From Candidatus Caenarcanales bacterium (GTDB taxonomy: Bacteria > Cyanobacteriota > Vampirovibrionia > LMEP-6097): a DNA stretch of 64,000 bases. Under the pieces are notes generated by a model that was not told the DNA's origin, did no database searches, and saw only the letters and a list, made by a program, of their open reading frames with translations. How positions within the stretch are numbered: the stretch's first letter is position 1; each line of letters begins with the position of its first letter. The stretch covers positions 103,739 to 167,738 of the forward strand of contig JABSOS010000006.1 in assembly GCA_013216135.1 (NCBI GenBank), given 5' to 3'. Both the position numbers and the translations under genes were made by a program. Of the stretch, positions 24,606 through 34,042 are shown in pieces.

Positions 24606-25613
24606 TTAGCTTAGCTTCAGATCCCATGGAAGCTCTATGTTTAGTATATCAACTAAGAATTCATAGACTGCTTCACCAAAGTCAGTACCTTTATCTTTTT
24701 TCTGAAGACTTGGTGGTTTGACTTTTTCTTTTTTCTTGAGTTTTTTTAGGTATTTCTGTCTTAGTGAAGCAATAGCATTGAATTTAAACGGACTAAAGTT
24801 TGCCTCTGAAAGTAATAAATCTTCTTCTGTTTTGTCAGTAGTATTAGTAATCCCCACTAAACCTTTAGCCACTCTAAATGCTTCTTCACCTTTAGCTTGT
24901 TCAGTTAGAGAAGCGATATAACCTTTTGTGTATCTAACTTGGGTAACGGATTTACCGAGGCCTAAGCCTTGAATAGGTAGCTTCTTACCTTTTGCATAAA
25001 GAGCTTCTTGTGCTTTTTCTTGATTTGCTTTTTTCTTTTCAGCAAGTAAATTTTTAACTTTGCTGGTTCTACCCTTTTTAGTCTTAGGTGCATTTGGTTT
25101 ATGAAAAGCTCTATATTTTTCAATGCTTTGTTCTGATTGCCCTAAATCTTTAGCTAGGTTTTGATTTGTTTCTGCATCTTCGCTGAGTGCTGAACCATTT
25201 CTGGTTTCTTGTTGTCTTAAGTTCTGTTGTTTTTGTTGAGTTTGTTTTTGGGTGAATTTCCTTACACGTGGAACAAAGCTAGCAATTTGCTTTTGCTCTT
25301 CAGCATTTGGCCCATCTTGAGTTAGTTTACTTTGCTCACCTGCGTGTCTTTTCTTTTTAGAAGAAAGTTGCTTTCTAAGGTCAGTGTTAACTTTTTGTCT
25401 ATCTCTAAGTGAAGCTTTTTGAGATAGTTTATCTTGGAAACTATCTTGCTCTTGAGTAGCAGCTTGGTTTTTATCAGTCTTTTGCTCGCTCTGAACAGCC
25501 TTCTGTTTATTTGAACGCATCAGCTGAGGTTTATTAGTTCTACTAACATTTTGGTTATTATTCTGTTGAAACTGGTTAAAGCCTCCACCAGCACCTAGAG
25601 AACTACCCGACAT
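24606..25613 (-). CDS. Hypothetical Gln/Lys-rich protein directly downstream of flgK
   Basis: No family recognised. A 335-residue protein whose first 190 residues are low-complexity (Gln, Asn, Lys, Ser) and probably disordered, beginning MSGSSLGAGGGFNQF. The C-terminal 145 residues include a helical, more conserved-looking part ending in the hydrophobic segment FGEAVYEFLVDILNI. It lies 42 bp downstream of the second flgK. The long disordered polar N-terminus followed by a compact domain is reminiscent of FliK-type hook-length or other exported flagellar proteins, though no FliK core motif is seen. Confidence 0.6.
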   Translation of the reverse strand: MSGSSLGAGGGFNQFQQNNNQNVSRTNKPQLMRSNKQKAVQSEQKTDKNQAATQEQDSFQDKLSQKASLRDRQKVNTDLRKQLSSKKKRHAGEQSKLTQDGPNAEEQKQIASFVPRVRKFTQKQTQQKQQNLRQQETRNGSALSEDAETNQNLAKDLGQSEQSIEKYRAFHKPNAPKTKKGRTSKVKNLLAEKKKANQEKAQEALYAKGKKLPIQGLGLGKSVTQVRYTKGYIASLTEQAKGEEAFRVAKGLVGITNTTDKTEEDLLLSEANFSPFKFNAIASLRQKYLKKLKKKEKVKPPSLQKKDKGTDFGEAVYEFLVDILNIELPWDLKLS

Positions 25614-25655
25614 ACACTTTATGTAAGCTATTTTCGTTATGAATAAGTTAAGGCT

Positions 25656-27869
25656 TTAGAGAATTCTTAGAATTTCATCTAGGATTTGGTTCATGGTACT
25701 GAAGGCTCTTGCATTTGCACTAAATGCATTTTGGAAAACTAATAGATTAGCAGCTTCCTCTTCAAGTGAAACACCACTAATACTAACTCTCTGATTATCA
25801 ATAGCTTCCCTTAGGGTGTCAGAAGTATCTCTGTTTTCAATATCAATACTAGCAATTTGTCCTAAACTACCTATAGTTTTAGCTATCTTTGTATTAATGT
25901 TTTTTGAAACCCCTGCAGAGTTTTGGTAAATATCTATGCCGAAATGACCGTAGTTGTTCGTCATATCATTGTCATTGAAACTCGTATTGTTTATAGAGAA
26001 TCTTACAAATGCTGTACCGACTGGCACTGTTCCAGTGTAGCTAACACTATCATTTGGGGGTGGGTTACCAGAGTTTGGGTAGACAGTCGATACCACAGCA
26101 CCAGCTGCATTGATAAATTCTATTTCTATTAGACTGTCATCTGGGAGGTTATTATCCCCAGCATTCATCAATGTACCATTATCATCAATAAGTCCATTGA
26201 AATCTATTGTGATATCTTCATTTTCGATTAATGCTAAACTTGATACAATTCCAGTATTGTCACTTGCTCTTAAATATAGTTTTTCAGCTTGCTTACTATC
26301 ACTGACTATAGCAGTGTCTTCAAAGAATAGTTCTGCTAATTCAGATACTATTGTATTATCACCGGAGCCTATACCTGTTGCTGTTGACTCCCCTACTGCA
26401 ATTAAACTATTATCATTGATTATATTAGTAGCAACAGCAAAGTCCCCTGCAGTGTTTCCTGTAAATAGGTCAACTCCTGGATCGCCATTCAGCTGATTGC
26501 CGACATTGAAAAGACCATTTACCATATCTTTGATTGCCATAGCAAAATCAGATAATTCTTTTTTCATCTGAGGGACTCTTTTATTTGTTGCATCTATGAG
26601 CCCTGTTACCTTTCCTGTTGTTGAAAGTATGGTTCCCTGTTCAACACCATTTTGATCAAATAAAATAAGCTTTGCGGGATGAGGGTTTGTTGTTCCATTT
26701 CCAGGATCAACTTCGATATCATAGGTTTTTCCCGAACTATCAAGTAAAATGACATCTCTTGGGGTAACACCTGTTACCGCAGGACCTGCAGCCAAGCCAA
26801 GTGCTGCTAGTGCTGTACTACCTGCTGTTATCTGGATGGAGCTAGTTGCATTTAACTGAGCTCCTTCTATTAATCTATTACTTAAAAATAACTGGTTATC
26901 TTCGTTTAATGATGCGATGCTGCCAACCCCTCCAGTATTTCTAAATGTTTGATTTATTCTTTCAACTACTTGTCTTGCACTAGAGTTTGCTTCGAAGTTT
27001 ACAGTATATGGTATTGGTCCATTAACACCATCATCGATGGTGAATTCTAGTGTGTTGTTTGCAGCAGCACCGATACCTGCAATATTACTATCTGGGTTCG
27101 TGAAAGCTACTGTACCTGTGATTTCGGGTTCTGCTGGGGTTGCGAGGTTGGGTTTTTCGAATAAATTTGCTCTTACTTGAAAGAATTCTCCATTTTGACC
27201 TAATTTAATATCAAGGTCAATAAAGCTGTTTAATTCATCAAGAAGCGCGTCTCTTTGGTCTTGCAAGCTAGTAGCATCTCTACCGATGGCTTTTAATAAG
27301 TTTATTTGTTTTTGAACATTAGATACTGCTTCAAGGGTAGTATTTAAATCTTGAACAGCACCATTGAGGATGCCGTTAGGCATTGTATCGATATCTTCTT
27401 TAACTTTAACCATACTGTCATCTAAAGCATTGAAGCTCTCAGTTAGAGCTTTTGCAGCATTAACAAAAGTGTTTTTTAAAGTTGGTAATTCAGGATTCGC
27501 AGCAAGATCATTTGCTGCGATGTAAAAATCTTGAAGTTTTTCATTGATACCAATGTTTCCAGGAGTGCCTAGTAAGTCATTTATATTTGAGCTAACAGTA
27601 CTGAGTTCATCATAGTAACTAGAATCAGCAACATGGTTTCTGTATTGTAAGTCTAAAAAGAAATTTTTTGCTCTAGTTATTTCTTCTACATAAACACCGC
27701 TAGGAACATCTTTTTGAGCAATAAATAAAGTGTTTGCATCGTTTTGATTTACAACTTTTCTTGAATAGTTTTCAGTATTTGTATTTGCAATATTTTGGTT
27801 TGTAACATTTAAACCAGCTTGAGAAGCTTGCATGCCTGATAAACTTATTAATAATCCTTGGAAACTCAT
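25656..27869 (-). CDS. flgK: Flagellar hook-associated protein 1 (FlgK), downstream paralogue
   Basis: A 737-residue FlgK, longer than the roughly 550 typical of enterobacteria. The N-terminal rod/hook signature (GLLISLSGMQASQAGLNVTN, then QNIANTNTENYSRK) and the C-terminal signature (SLEEEAANLLVFQNAFSANA) are both intact. The central region carries an inserted domain (about 275-370) with FTIDDGVNGPI...ASLNEDNQLFLSNR resembling the flagellin IN motif, and a distal segment ending NYGHFGIDIYQNS. FlgK forms the junction between hook and filament and is exported by the flagellar type III apparatus. It lies 7 bp downstream of a flgL, and a second flgK lies at 30493. GAGG precedes the ATG at 27869. 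Confidence 0.94.
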   Translation of the reverse strand: MSFQGLLISLSGMQASQAGLNVTNQNIANTNTENYSRKVVNQNDANTLFIAQKDVPSGVYVEEITRAKNFFLDLQYRNHVADSSYYDELSTVSSNINDLLGTPGNIGINEKLQDFYIAANDLAANPELPTLKNTFVNAAKALTESFNALDDSMVKVKEDIDTMPNGILNGAVQDLNTTLEAVSNVQKQINLLKAIGRDATSLQDQRDALLDELNSFIDLDIKLGQNGEFFQVRANLFEKPNLATPAEPEITGTVAFTNPDSNIAGIGAAANNTLEFTIDDGVNGPIPYTVNFEANSSARQVVERINQTFRNTGGVGSIASLNEDNQLFLSNRLIEGAQLNATSSIQITAGSTALAALGLAAGPAVTGVTPRDVILLDSSGKTYDIEVDPGNGTTNPHPAKLILFDQNGVEQGTILSTTGKVTGLIDATNKRVPQMKKELSDFAMAIKDMVNGLFNVGNQLNGDPGVDLFTGNTAGDFAVATNIINDNSLIAVGESTATGIGSGDNTIVSELAELFFEDTAIVSDSKQAEKLYLRASDNTGIVSSLALIENEDITIDFNGLIDDNGTLMNAGDNNLPDDSLIEIEFINAAGAVVSTVYPNSGNPPPNDSVSYTGTVPVGTAFVRFSINNTSFNDNDMTNNYGHFGIDIYQNSAGVSKNINTKIAKTIGSLGQIASIDIENRDTSDTLREAIDNQRVSISGVSLEEEAANLLVFQNAFSANARAFSTMNQILDEILRIL

Positions 27870-27876
27870 TTGTTAA

Positions 27877-29115
27877 TTACCTCAGAAAATTATTTAATGA
27901 TGAATTAAAAAAGCTTGCAGCTGTTTCAATTGAACTCTGTAACCTCGACTGAGCGGTATTTAGTTCTAAGTTTGCATCTACAAAGTTAACATCTCTTACT
28001 CTTGATAATGCTGTTTGAAGCTGGTTGCCAAGTATGTCATTGATGTTATTTGAATTTTCTATTCTTCTAATGGTCAAACCCATTTTTGCTCTAAGATTTA
28101 ATATAGCTGTAGTGTTTTCATCAATTTGCTTTATTAAGTTTTGCATCGCAGATTGATCACCATTTCTGAGAGCTGTTTCTAATTCAGCAACGATTCTTAA
28201 TGCACCTATATCGTCACCTCTATTACTTTTTTCACCTAAGCCAAAAGCATCTAAAACTGCTTGGGAAGATGTATCATTAATAACTATTTGTGCTTCAGCA
28301 TTTGTACTGTTGCCAGTTATTAAACCTGTATCAAGTTTTAATTGATAGGTTGGATCATTCGTTGCGATAGTTCCAGGACCTGGATATGCCGCATTTATTG
28401 CAGCTATAATTGCACCAAGAGGTTCACCACCAGCAAAGACTACATCAAAATTAAATTTGTTATCATTTCCATCATTTACTGAAAGACTCAGTGTACCTGC
28501 TGGAGCAGTGGGGTTAAGGTTTCTTCCTTGGATTTCGGCAGGGCTTCCTGCACCTAGTAAGGCTTCCCTAATATCAAAGGTATAGTCAATACCTTCAGTA
28601 GATTTTTGTCTACCGTTATCATTTCCTTCTTTGTAAACAGTCGTATCAAATGTATCATTTGGATCGAGTAGTTCAAATGTTGTTAAGTTGCTCTGTTTCC
28701 CTGAAAATATATACTGTTCACCAGACTTTGTGTTACCAAGCTGTATGATTGCTTCTCCAATACTCCTAACTTCTGTTATATAGCTTCTGAAAATTGACTC
28801 GTCGCTAGTTGCGTTAGATGCAGTGATAGCAACTTCTTTAAGTTTGTCTAAATTATTTTTAATACTAGCCATTGCATTTTCTGCAAGCTCAACTTCTGTT
28901 AGAGCATTTTCTCTATTAATAATTGTTTGACTATTCTGTAGTATTTGCCCTTCAAAGTCTAAGGAAAGAGTATTTGCTCTAGGATCCTCGTAGTTGTTTG
29001 TGAAGCTTGTTCCTGAGTTGATTTTGTTTGATGAACTAACTAACAAATCTTGATTTACTAAGATGTTGTTATGAAATTGATTGTATATTTGTCTCGTACT
29101 TAATCTATCAACCAT
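27877..29115 (-). CDS. flgL: Flagellar hook-associated protein 3 (FlgL), downstream paralogue
   Basis: A 412-residue FlgL/flagellin-family protein. The N-terminal D0/D1 helices (VDRLSTRQIYNQFHNNILVN...) and the signature QYIFSGKQS near residue 130 match FlgL (usual Y-x-F-x-G). The C-terminal helix ends in a typical run (TAQSRLQSSIETAASFFNSS). An insert around residues 205-295 contains LSLSVNDGNDNKFNF, similar to inserts in the other three proteins of this cluster. FlgL sits between FlgK and the filament. AAAGGA precedes the ATG, and the gene lies 7 bp upstream of flgK (25656) and 14 bp downstream of the other flgL. Confidence 0.9.
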   Translation of the reverse strand: MVDRLSTRQIYNQFHNNILVNQDLLVSSSNKINSGTSFTNNYEDPRANTLSLDFEGQILQNSQTIINRENALTEVELAENAMASIKNNLDKLKEVAITASNATSDESIFRSYITEVRSIGEAIIQLGNTKSGEQYIFSGKQSNLTTFELLDPNDTFDTTVYKEGNDNGRQKSTEGIDYTFDIREALLGAGSPAEIQGRNLNPTAPAGTLSLSVNDGNDNKFNFDVVFAGGEPLGAIIAAINAAYPGPGTIATNDPTYQLKLDTGLITGNSTNAEAQIVINDTSSQAVLDAFGLGEKSNRGDDIGALRIVAELETALRNGDQSAMQNLIKQIDENTTAILNLRAKMGLTIRRIENSNNINDILGNQLQTALSRVRDVNFVDANLELNTAQSRLQSSIETAASFFNSSLNNFLR

Positions 29116-29129
29116 TCTTTAGGTATCCT

Positions 29130-30404
29130 TTAAAAGTTAACAAAGTTAAAAATGCTCGCATTAACTACGGTGGTAGCATTTCTTAATAGAGTATCCATGA
29201 TTAGCTTTGCTTGATTGGCTTCGACTATAGCTTCAGCAATAGGCATATCTTGGACTGCTGATTTCTTTAATTTAAGTGAGGTTACTCTATCTTCATCTGC
29301 AAACCTTGAGTCTTGAAATTGGTTAATTAAAGTGCCTGTAAGGGTTTGTTTTCCAACAAGTCTCTCTAAATTTGCATCAATATCAACAATAGACGCTCTG
29401 ATAGAGTCAACATCATTTGCATTATAGGCATTAAATAAATCTTCTAATGTATCTTGAAGGCTTTGACTTTCCCCGGTAGCTTTTTGACCTATGATATTGA
29501 AATCTTCCAGTACTGTTGTTGCATTTACTGTGCTTCCATTACTGATAGTTATAGATGCGCTTTCATTGTTAATACTATTTGTTATTAAACTAGTATTGAA
29601 CTCTAAAGAACCTACTGGATTTTCTTGTACTATTGCACCTTGGAGTCCAGCAGCATTTACTGCACCATTAATAATTGTGATTACGTTTGCAATAGGGTTT
29701 GTAGCAGCTGGAATATTGATATCGCCAGTGTCATAAACATTGCCATTACCATCATTAATAACTAAGCGAATATCTCCACCGTCTGTAATTGGTAAAGTAA
29801 CTGCGTTCGAGCTTTGAATTACAGCAGGAGCAGCGGTTGAGTTGAAGATTGTATCTAGTCTTACACTAGACTGCAAGTTGTAAAGCTCTTTTGGACCGGC
29901 ATCTTGTTCTCCTTCAAGGTATTGAATATTTGCAAAGATATCATTCTCGTCAAAATCAACAGTCTTTTTATCTGATTGTTTCCCTGAAAAAAGATATTGT
30001 CCGTTTAATCTTGAGTTTGCTAGGGTGAAAATGTTTTCAACTGTAGACTGAAGTACGTCCCCAAAAGCTTCTCTATCTTTTGCATTTGCTGTTGTATTAC
30101 TTGCAAAAAGAGCGTCTGTTTTAATTTGGTCTACTAAATTTTTGATATCTCCAATGGCTCTCTCTGAAATTTCTAAAAGAGACTCTGTTGAGCTTTTAAT
30201 ACCAGCAATCTCTTCTGATTCCAGCACTTGATTACCAAGCACTGTTAATTCTTTTACTGCTTCTGGGTCTTCACTAATTTCAAGGATTCTTTCACCTGAG
30301 TTAAGTTGTAAACTACTCGTTACGTAAGAGCTTTGGCTCCTAAGGATATTCTCTCGAACATCACTGAATCCTTGAATAAATGAAATTCGTCCAATTCCAC
30401 TCAT
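29130..30404 (-). CDS. flgL: Flagellar hook-associated protein 3 (FlgL), upstream paralogue
   Basis: A 424-residue FlgL paralogue with QYLFSGKQSDKKTVDF near residue 135 and the expected N- and C-terminal helices (SQSSYVTSSLQLNSGERILE and a long C-terminal helix). An insert around residues 210-310 contains IRLVINDGNGNVYD. Overall similarity to the neighbouring FlgL is clear at the ends but low in the middle, so the duplication is old or has been under different selection. It is separated from the upstream flgK by 88 bp and from the next flgL by 14 bp. Confidence 0.9.
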   Translation of the reverse strand: MSGIGRISFIQGFSDVRENILRSQSSYVTSSLQLNSGERILEISEDPEAVKELTVLGNQVLESEEIAGIKSSTESLLEISERAIGDIKNLVDQIKTDALFASNTTANAKDREAFGDVLQSTVENIFTLANSRLNGQYLFSGKQSDKKTVDFDENDIFANIQYLEGEQDAGPKELYNLQSSVRLDTIFNSTAAPAVIQSSNAVTLPITDGGDIRLVINDGNGNVYDTGDINIPAATNPIANVITIINGAVNAAGLQGAIVQENPVGSLEFNTSLITNSINNESASITISNGSTVNATTVLEDFNIIGQKATGESQSLQDTLEDLFNAYNANDVDSIRASIVDIDANLERLVGKQTLTGTLINQFQDSRFADEDRVTSLKLKKSAVQDMPIAEAIVEANQAKLIMDTLLRNATTVVNASIFNFVNF

Positions 30405-30492
30405 ATATGTATTAAGCTCAAAATATATAGTTTTTTTGCTAGATTTTGTGACTTATTTTGTTGGAGTTCTTAGAACTTTGTATCTAGGTATT

Positions 30493-32715
30493 TTAGATGA
30501 ATGTAAAGATATCTTGAATAGATTGATCTATTGCATTAAAAGCTCTTGCATTAGCTGAAAATGCTTTTTGGTATCTGATTAAGTTTGCAGCTTCTTCTTC
30601 TAAAGATACTTCTTCAAAGGTTCTTCTCTGTAAAACTATTGCATCAATAATACCTTCATAGGTACTTGCACTAATATTTGCATTAAATTGATTTTCATTT
30701 AATCTCGAAACTAGTTCACTGTATGCAACTTGTAAACTTCTATTGGTATCAGTTACAGATGAATTTGGAATTATCTCAACTTCAAAATGACCATAATTAT
30801 TTGTTAAGTCATTGTCTCCAAAAGCTCCTCCATTCATATTTATACCTATAAATGCAGCTCCTGCTGGAGGTGTTCCATTCCAGTTTGATTCAGTACTGGG
30901 AAGACCAGGACCATTTAAGTTGTTTGCAGCACCGATAGGGTTATAACTTTCATCATAAAACTGTACTTGAACTAAACTATTTAGACCTAAGCCATTAGTA
31001 CCAGCGTTGTATGTATTAGCGCCATCATTTGCTATTCCTTTTACTTTAATCTGGTAAATAGTAGCTGGATTAATGGGTAAAACTGAAAACTTAGTATTAG
31101 GATCACTAGATTTTATAAATAACTTATCTGTTTCTCTTTTATGGTTAAGTAAAGCAGAGTTACCATTATATAGTTCTGCAACCTTTGATATTATGGTATT
31201 TTCACTAACCGCAATTCCCCCTGCATCTTTTACTTCACCTACTGCAAGTTGACTTGGATCGCTTACTATAGCAGGGTTTACTGCGAAATTTCCTGCGGAG
31301 TTTCCAATGAATAAGTCTCGCCCTGGAGTATTATTTATTGTAGTACCTACATTAAGTAAGTTATTGATTGTATTTTTTAAATTAACTGCAAAAGTACTTA
31401 ATTCTCTTCTTGCGTCAGGAACAGCTTTCTCTAATGTGAATAACTGCGCTCCTAAATCACCTCTTCTAATATCTATAGTTCCATATTTAACCCCATTAGA
31501 GTCTTTCAAGAATAGTTGAGTGGCGTGAACACCATCTTGAATATCATCATTTCCAAAGTCAATATCAACAGGGTATTTTAAACCAGTAGTATCCATAAGT
31601 ACTATGTTTAAAGGGTTCTTACCATTTGATGTGGTTGGTGCTGCAGGTAAACCTAAACTTGCTGCTGCAGGAGATGGTCCTAGAATACTTACACTAGTAG
31701 TTGAATTGATAGCATGATTCTCTACTAAGCGAGTTTCAAGAGTAACGAGTCCTTCATTATTTATTGATGCAACACTACCAAGTCCTCCAAATGCTCTGAA
31801 ATGTAAATTGATACTTTCAACAGCTTCTCTTGGAGTGGCGTTTTCAGGAAGATTAACTGTGAAGTTGGTGATATTTGCATTACCGTCATTGATGCTTAAG
31901 CTTAGCTCCCTATTACCGTTTGTTATAGCTGGAATGATAGGAGTATCGGGATCATTAAAAAAGACAGTTCCTTCAATCTTGGCTTCTTCATTTGGGCTAA
32001 GGAAAGTTGGCATTCTAACTTCGTATAGGTCACCTCTTAGGTTTGTTTTAAAATCAAAATCAGAAATCTCACGTAACTCTCTGATTAAAACATCTCTTTG
32101 ATCTTCTAAACTAGTTACATCAATGTCATTTGCTCTTAATATATTGATCTGTTTTTGAGATGCTGAAAGCTTGATTAATTTTTGGTTTAAAATATCTACT
32201 GTTTGCCTTAATTCACCTTTGATTGGAGAGTTTACCCCTTCACTAATTTTCTTGAAACTTGTGTCAACTATATTAATACTGTTTGCAAGTCCAGAGGATG
32301 CATCGATAAAGCTTCTTTTAAATGTTGAGTTTGTAGGGTCTGAAGATAAATCATTTGCAGCACTAAAGAATGTCTTTAATCTTTCGTTGATAACCTGGTC
32401 TGAAGGGGTACCTAGGATTTGAGTTATTTGGTCAGCAACAACTGCTACTCTTTTAAAAAAACCTAATTGAGTTATGTTATTTCCATATTGGACTTCTAAA
32501 AATTGATCTTTTGCTCTAGCAATTGTCTCTACAGTAACGCTTGTAGGAATTCCTTTAAGTCCAGTGAAATCCTGAACTACTTGATTATCTTGATTTATTA
32601 ATTTTCGAGTATAGTTATCTGTGTTTGCATTCGCAATATTATTATTGGTGATTCTCAAGCCTGATTGAGAGACCATCATTCCATTTACAGATAAGTTTAA
32701 GCCTTGGATGCTCAT
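30493..32715 (-). CDS. flgK: Flagellar hook-associated protein 1 (FlgK), upstream paralogue
   Basis: A 740-residue FlgK. The N-terminus (GLNLSVNGMMVSQSGLRITN, then NNIANANTDNYTRK) and C-terminus (SLEEEAANLIRYQKAFSANA) are canonical. It shares with the paralogue at 25656 an IN-like insert (SLSINDGNANITNF...ASINNEGLVTLETR) and a distal segment NDLTNNYGHFEVEI. It is the first gene of the flgK-flgL-flgL-flgK run. The 123-bp gap to the divergent mnmA gene must hold its promoter, but I found no sigma-28 consensus there. Confidence 0.94.
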   Translation of the reverse strand: MSIQGLNLSVNGMMVSQSGLRITNNNIANANTDNYTRKLINQDNQVVQDFTGLKGIPTSVTVETIARAKDQFLEVQYGNNITQLGFFKRVAVVADQITQILGTPSDQVINERLKTFFSAANDLSSDPTNSTFKRSFIDASSGLANSINIVDTSFKKISEGVNSPIKGELRQTVDILNQKLIKLSASQKQINILRANDIDVTSLEDQRDVLIRELREISDFDFKTNLRGDLYEVRMPTFLSPNEEAKIEGTVFFNDPDTPIIPAITNGNRELSLSINDGNANITNFTVNLPENATPREAVESINLHFRAFGGLGSVASINNEGLVTLETRLVENHAINSTTSVSILGPSPAAASLGLPAAPTTSNGKNPLNIVLMDTTGLKYPVDIDFGNDDIQDGVHATQLFLKDSNGVKYGTIDIRRGDLGAQLFTLEKAVPDARRELSTFAVNLKNTINNLLNVGTTINNTPGRDLFIGNSAGNFAVNPAIVSDPSQLAVGEVKDAGGIAVSENTIISKVAELYNGNSALLNHKRETDKLFIKSSDPNTKFSVLPINPATIYQIKVKGIANDGANTYNAGTNGLGLNSLVQVQFYDESYNPIGAANNLNGPGLPSTESNWNGTPPAGAAFIGINMNGGAFGDNDLTNNYGHFEVEIIPNSSVTDTNRSLQVAYSELVSRLNENQFNANISASTYEGIIDAIVLQRRTFEEVSLEEEAANLIRYQKAFSANARAFNAIDQSIQDIFTFI

Positions 32716-32838
32716 GTATTTAAGGGTGAATACTGGGGGATTTTACGGGATATGAACTATTTAGACCCTTAAATTTTGACTTTTACCTAGATTTCTGAAC
32801 CTAATTTGTAATATCATAAGAGCTAAAAGGTTGATTTT

Positions 32839-33987
32839 ATGAGTAAAATTCAGAACTATCTTAGCCTAATGGTTAATGGTAATCATCTTCCCGACCCAGC
32901 TAACTCGAAAATTGCTGTAGCAATGAGTGGAGGGGTAGATAGTTCTGTTGCAATCTATGTACTAAAAGAACTAGGCTATGAGGTCTTTGGGATTACTGCT
33001 TGGTTGCTTTCAGGATCTGGGAAATGTTGTGATAATGGCGTGGTAGACGCAGTTAAAGTCTGTGATCAGTTAGGAGTTCAGCATCATGCTGTTGATCTAA
33101 GGCAAGCTTTTGCAGATGGGATTATTAAAGATTTTCATGAGTCTTATGCACGTGGTGAGACACCTATCCCATGTATTTCTTGTAACAATGACATGAAATG
33201 GGGTTCATTACTTCAGTATTCGTTAGAGAATTTAGGTGCTACTCATTTAGCTTCTGGACATTATGCAAAGCTAAGTTTTGATGAAAGTACTAGTAACTAT
33301 GATCTACATCGCCCGGTTGAAGCTAAAAAAGATCAAAGTTATATGCTTTGGGGTTTAAACCAAGAGCAATTAGCTAAAACCATATTTCCACTAGCTGATT
33401 TTACGAAAGAACAGATTCGTGAGATTGCTGAGCTTGGAGATTTATGTGTAGCTAAGAAAGAAGAATCTCAGGATATTTGCTTTGTTAGCAATGGCATGAC
33501 TAACTCAGAGTATTTAACTAGAATTTTAGGGGAAAAAGAAGGTCCTATTATTTTAGCGAGTACTGGTGAGGAGCTTGCTAAGCATACTGGTAGTTTTAAC
33601 TATACTTATGGTCAAAGAAAGGGATTGAAGATTGCTTATAAAGAACCTCTTTATGTAACGAAGATCGATTCTGACGCTAATATAGTTTATGTAGGTACTA
33701 AAGAAGAATTACTTTCTCAAAAGGCTGTAGGGAACAGGGTTAATATGACAGCTAAGGTTAATTTGGATGATAAGAATTCTTTTGAGGCGCTAACTAAGAT
33801 TCGTTATAACTCTAAGCCTAGCCTTGCTAGGGTTTATATGGATTCTTTAGATTCTGATTACTTAGAAGTAGAGTTTAAAGAACCGGTTGAGGCTGTTACT
33901 CCAGGTCAAGCTATGGTTTTTTATGATCCTGTAGATACTGCTAAAGTACTTGGTGGTGCTTGGATTGATGGTGTTTCTGTTTTGTAG
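32839..33987 (+). CDS. mnmA: tRNA-specific 2-thiouridylase
   Basis: A 382-residue PP-loop ATPase that thiolates U34 of Lys, Glu and Gln tRNAs. The ATP pyrophosphatase motif SGGVDSS (30-36), the catalytic-cysteine region PCISCN (C112 and C115) and the second cysteine in SQDICFV are present, followed by the beta-barrel C-terminal domain. A 20-residue N-terminal extension precedes the conserved core (KIAVAMSGG). AAAGG lies about 9 nt before the ATG. It points away from the flgK cluster. The sulfur donor system (IscS/Tus) is not in the window. Confidence 0.96.
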   Translation: MSKIQNYLSLMVNGNHLPDPANSKIAVAMSGGVDSSVAIYVLKELGYEVFGITAWLLSGSGKCCDNGVVDAVKVCDQLGVQHHAVDLRQAFADGIIKDFHESYARGETPIPCISCNNDMKWGSLLQYSLENLGATHLASGHYAKLSFDESTSNYDLHRPVEAKKDQSYMLWGLNQEQLAKTIFPLADFTKEQIREIAELGDLCVAKKEESQDICFVSNGMTNSEYLTRILGEKEGPIILASTGEELAKHTGSFNYTYGQRKGLKIAYKEPLYVTKIDSDANIVYVGTKEELLSQKAVGNRVNMTAKVNLDDKNSFEALTKIRYNSKPSLARVYMDSLDSDYLEVEFKEPVEAVTPGQAMVFYDPVDTAKVLGGAWIDGVSVL

Positions 33988-34002
33988 TCTCCTTGTAGTG
34001 TA

Positions 34003-34032
34003 TTGACAAAAGGGGTTGGCTTAAGATAATAT
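34003..34032 (+). promoter_or_regulatory. Sigma-70 promoter of the pentapeptide-pyrBK operon
   Basis: A consensus TTGACA (34003-34008), an 18-bp spacer and TAATAT (34027-34032) lie just before the pentapeptide-repeat gene. The ATG at 34043 is only 10 nt from the hexamer, so the leader would be about 4 nt or absent. Confidence 0.65.
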
Positions 34033-34042
34033 TACTGTGGTG

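Noticed and set aside
32716..32838. Sigma-28 (FliA) promoter before flgK
   Set aside because: No TAAAGTTT-type and GCCGATAA-type pair could be found on the minus strand of the gap.
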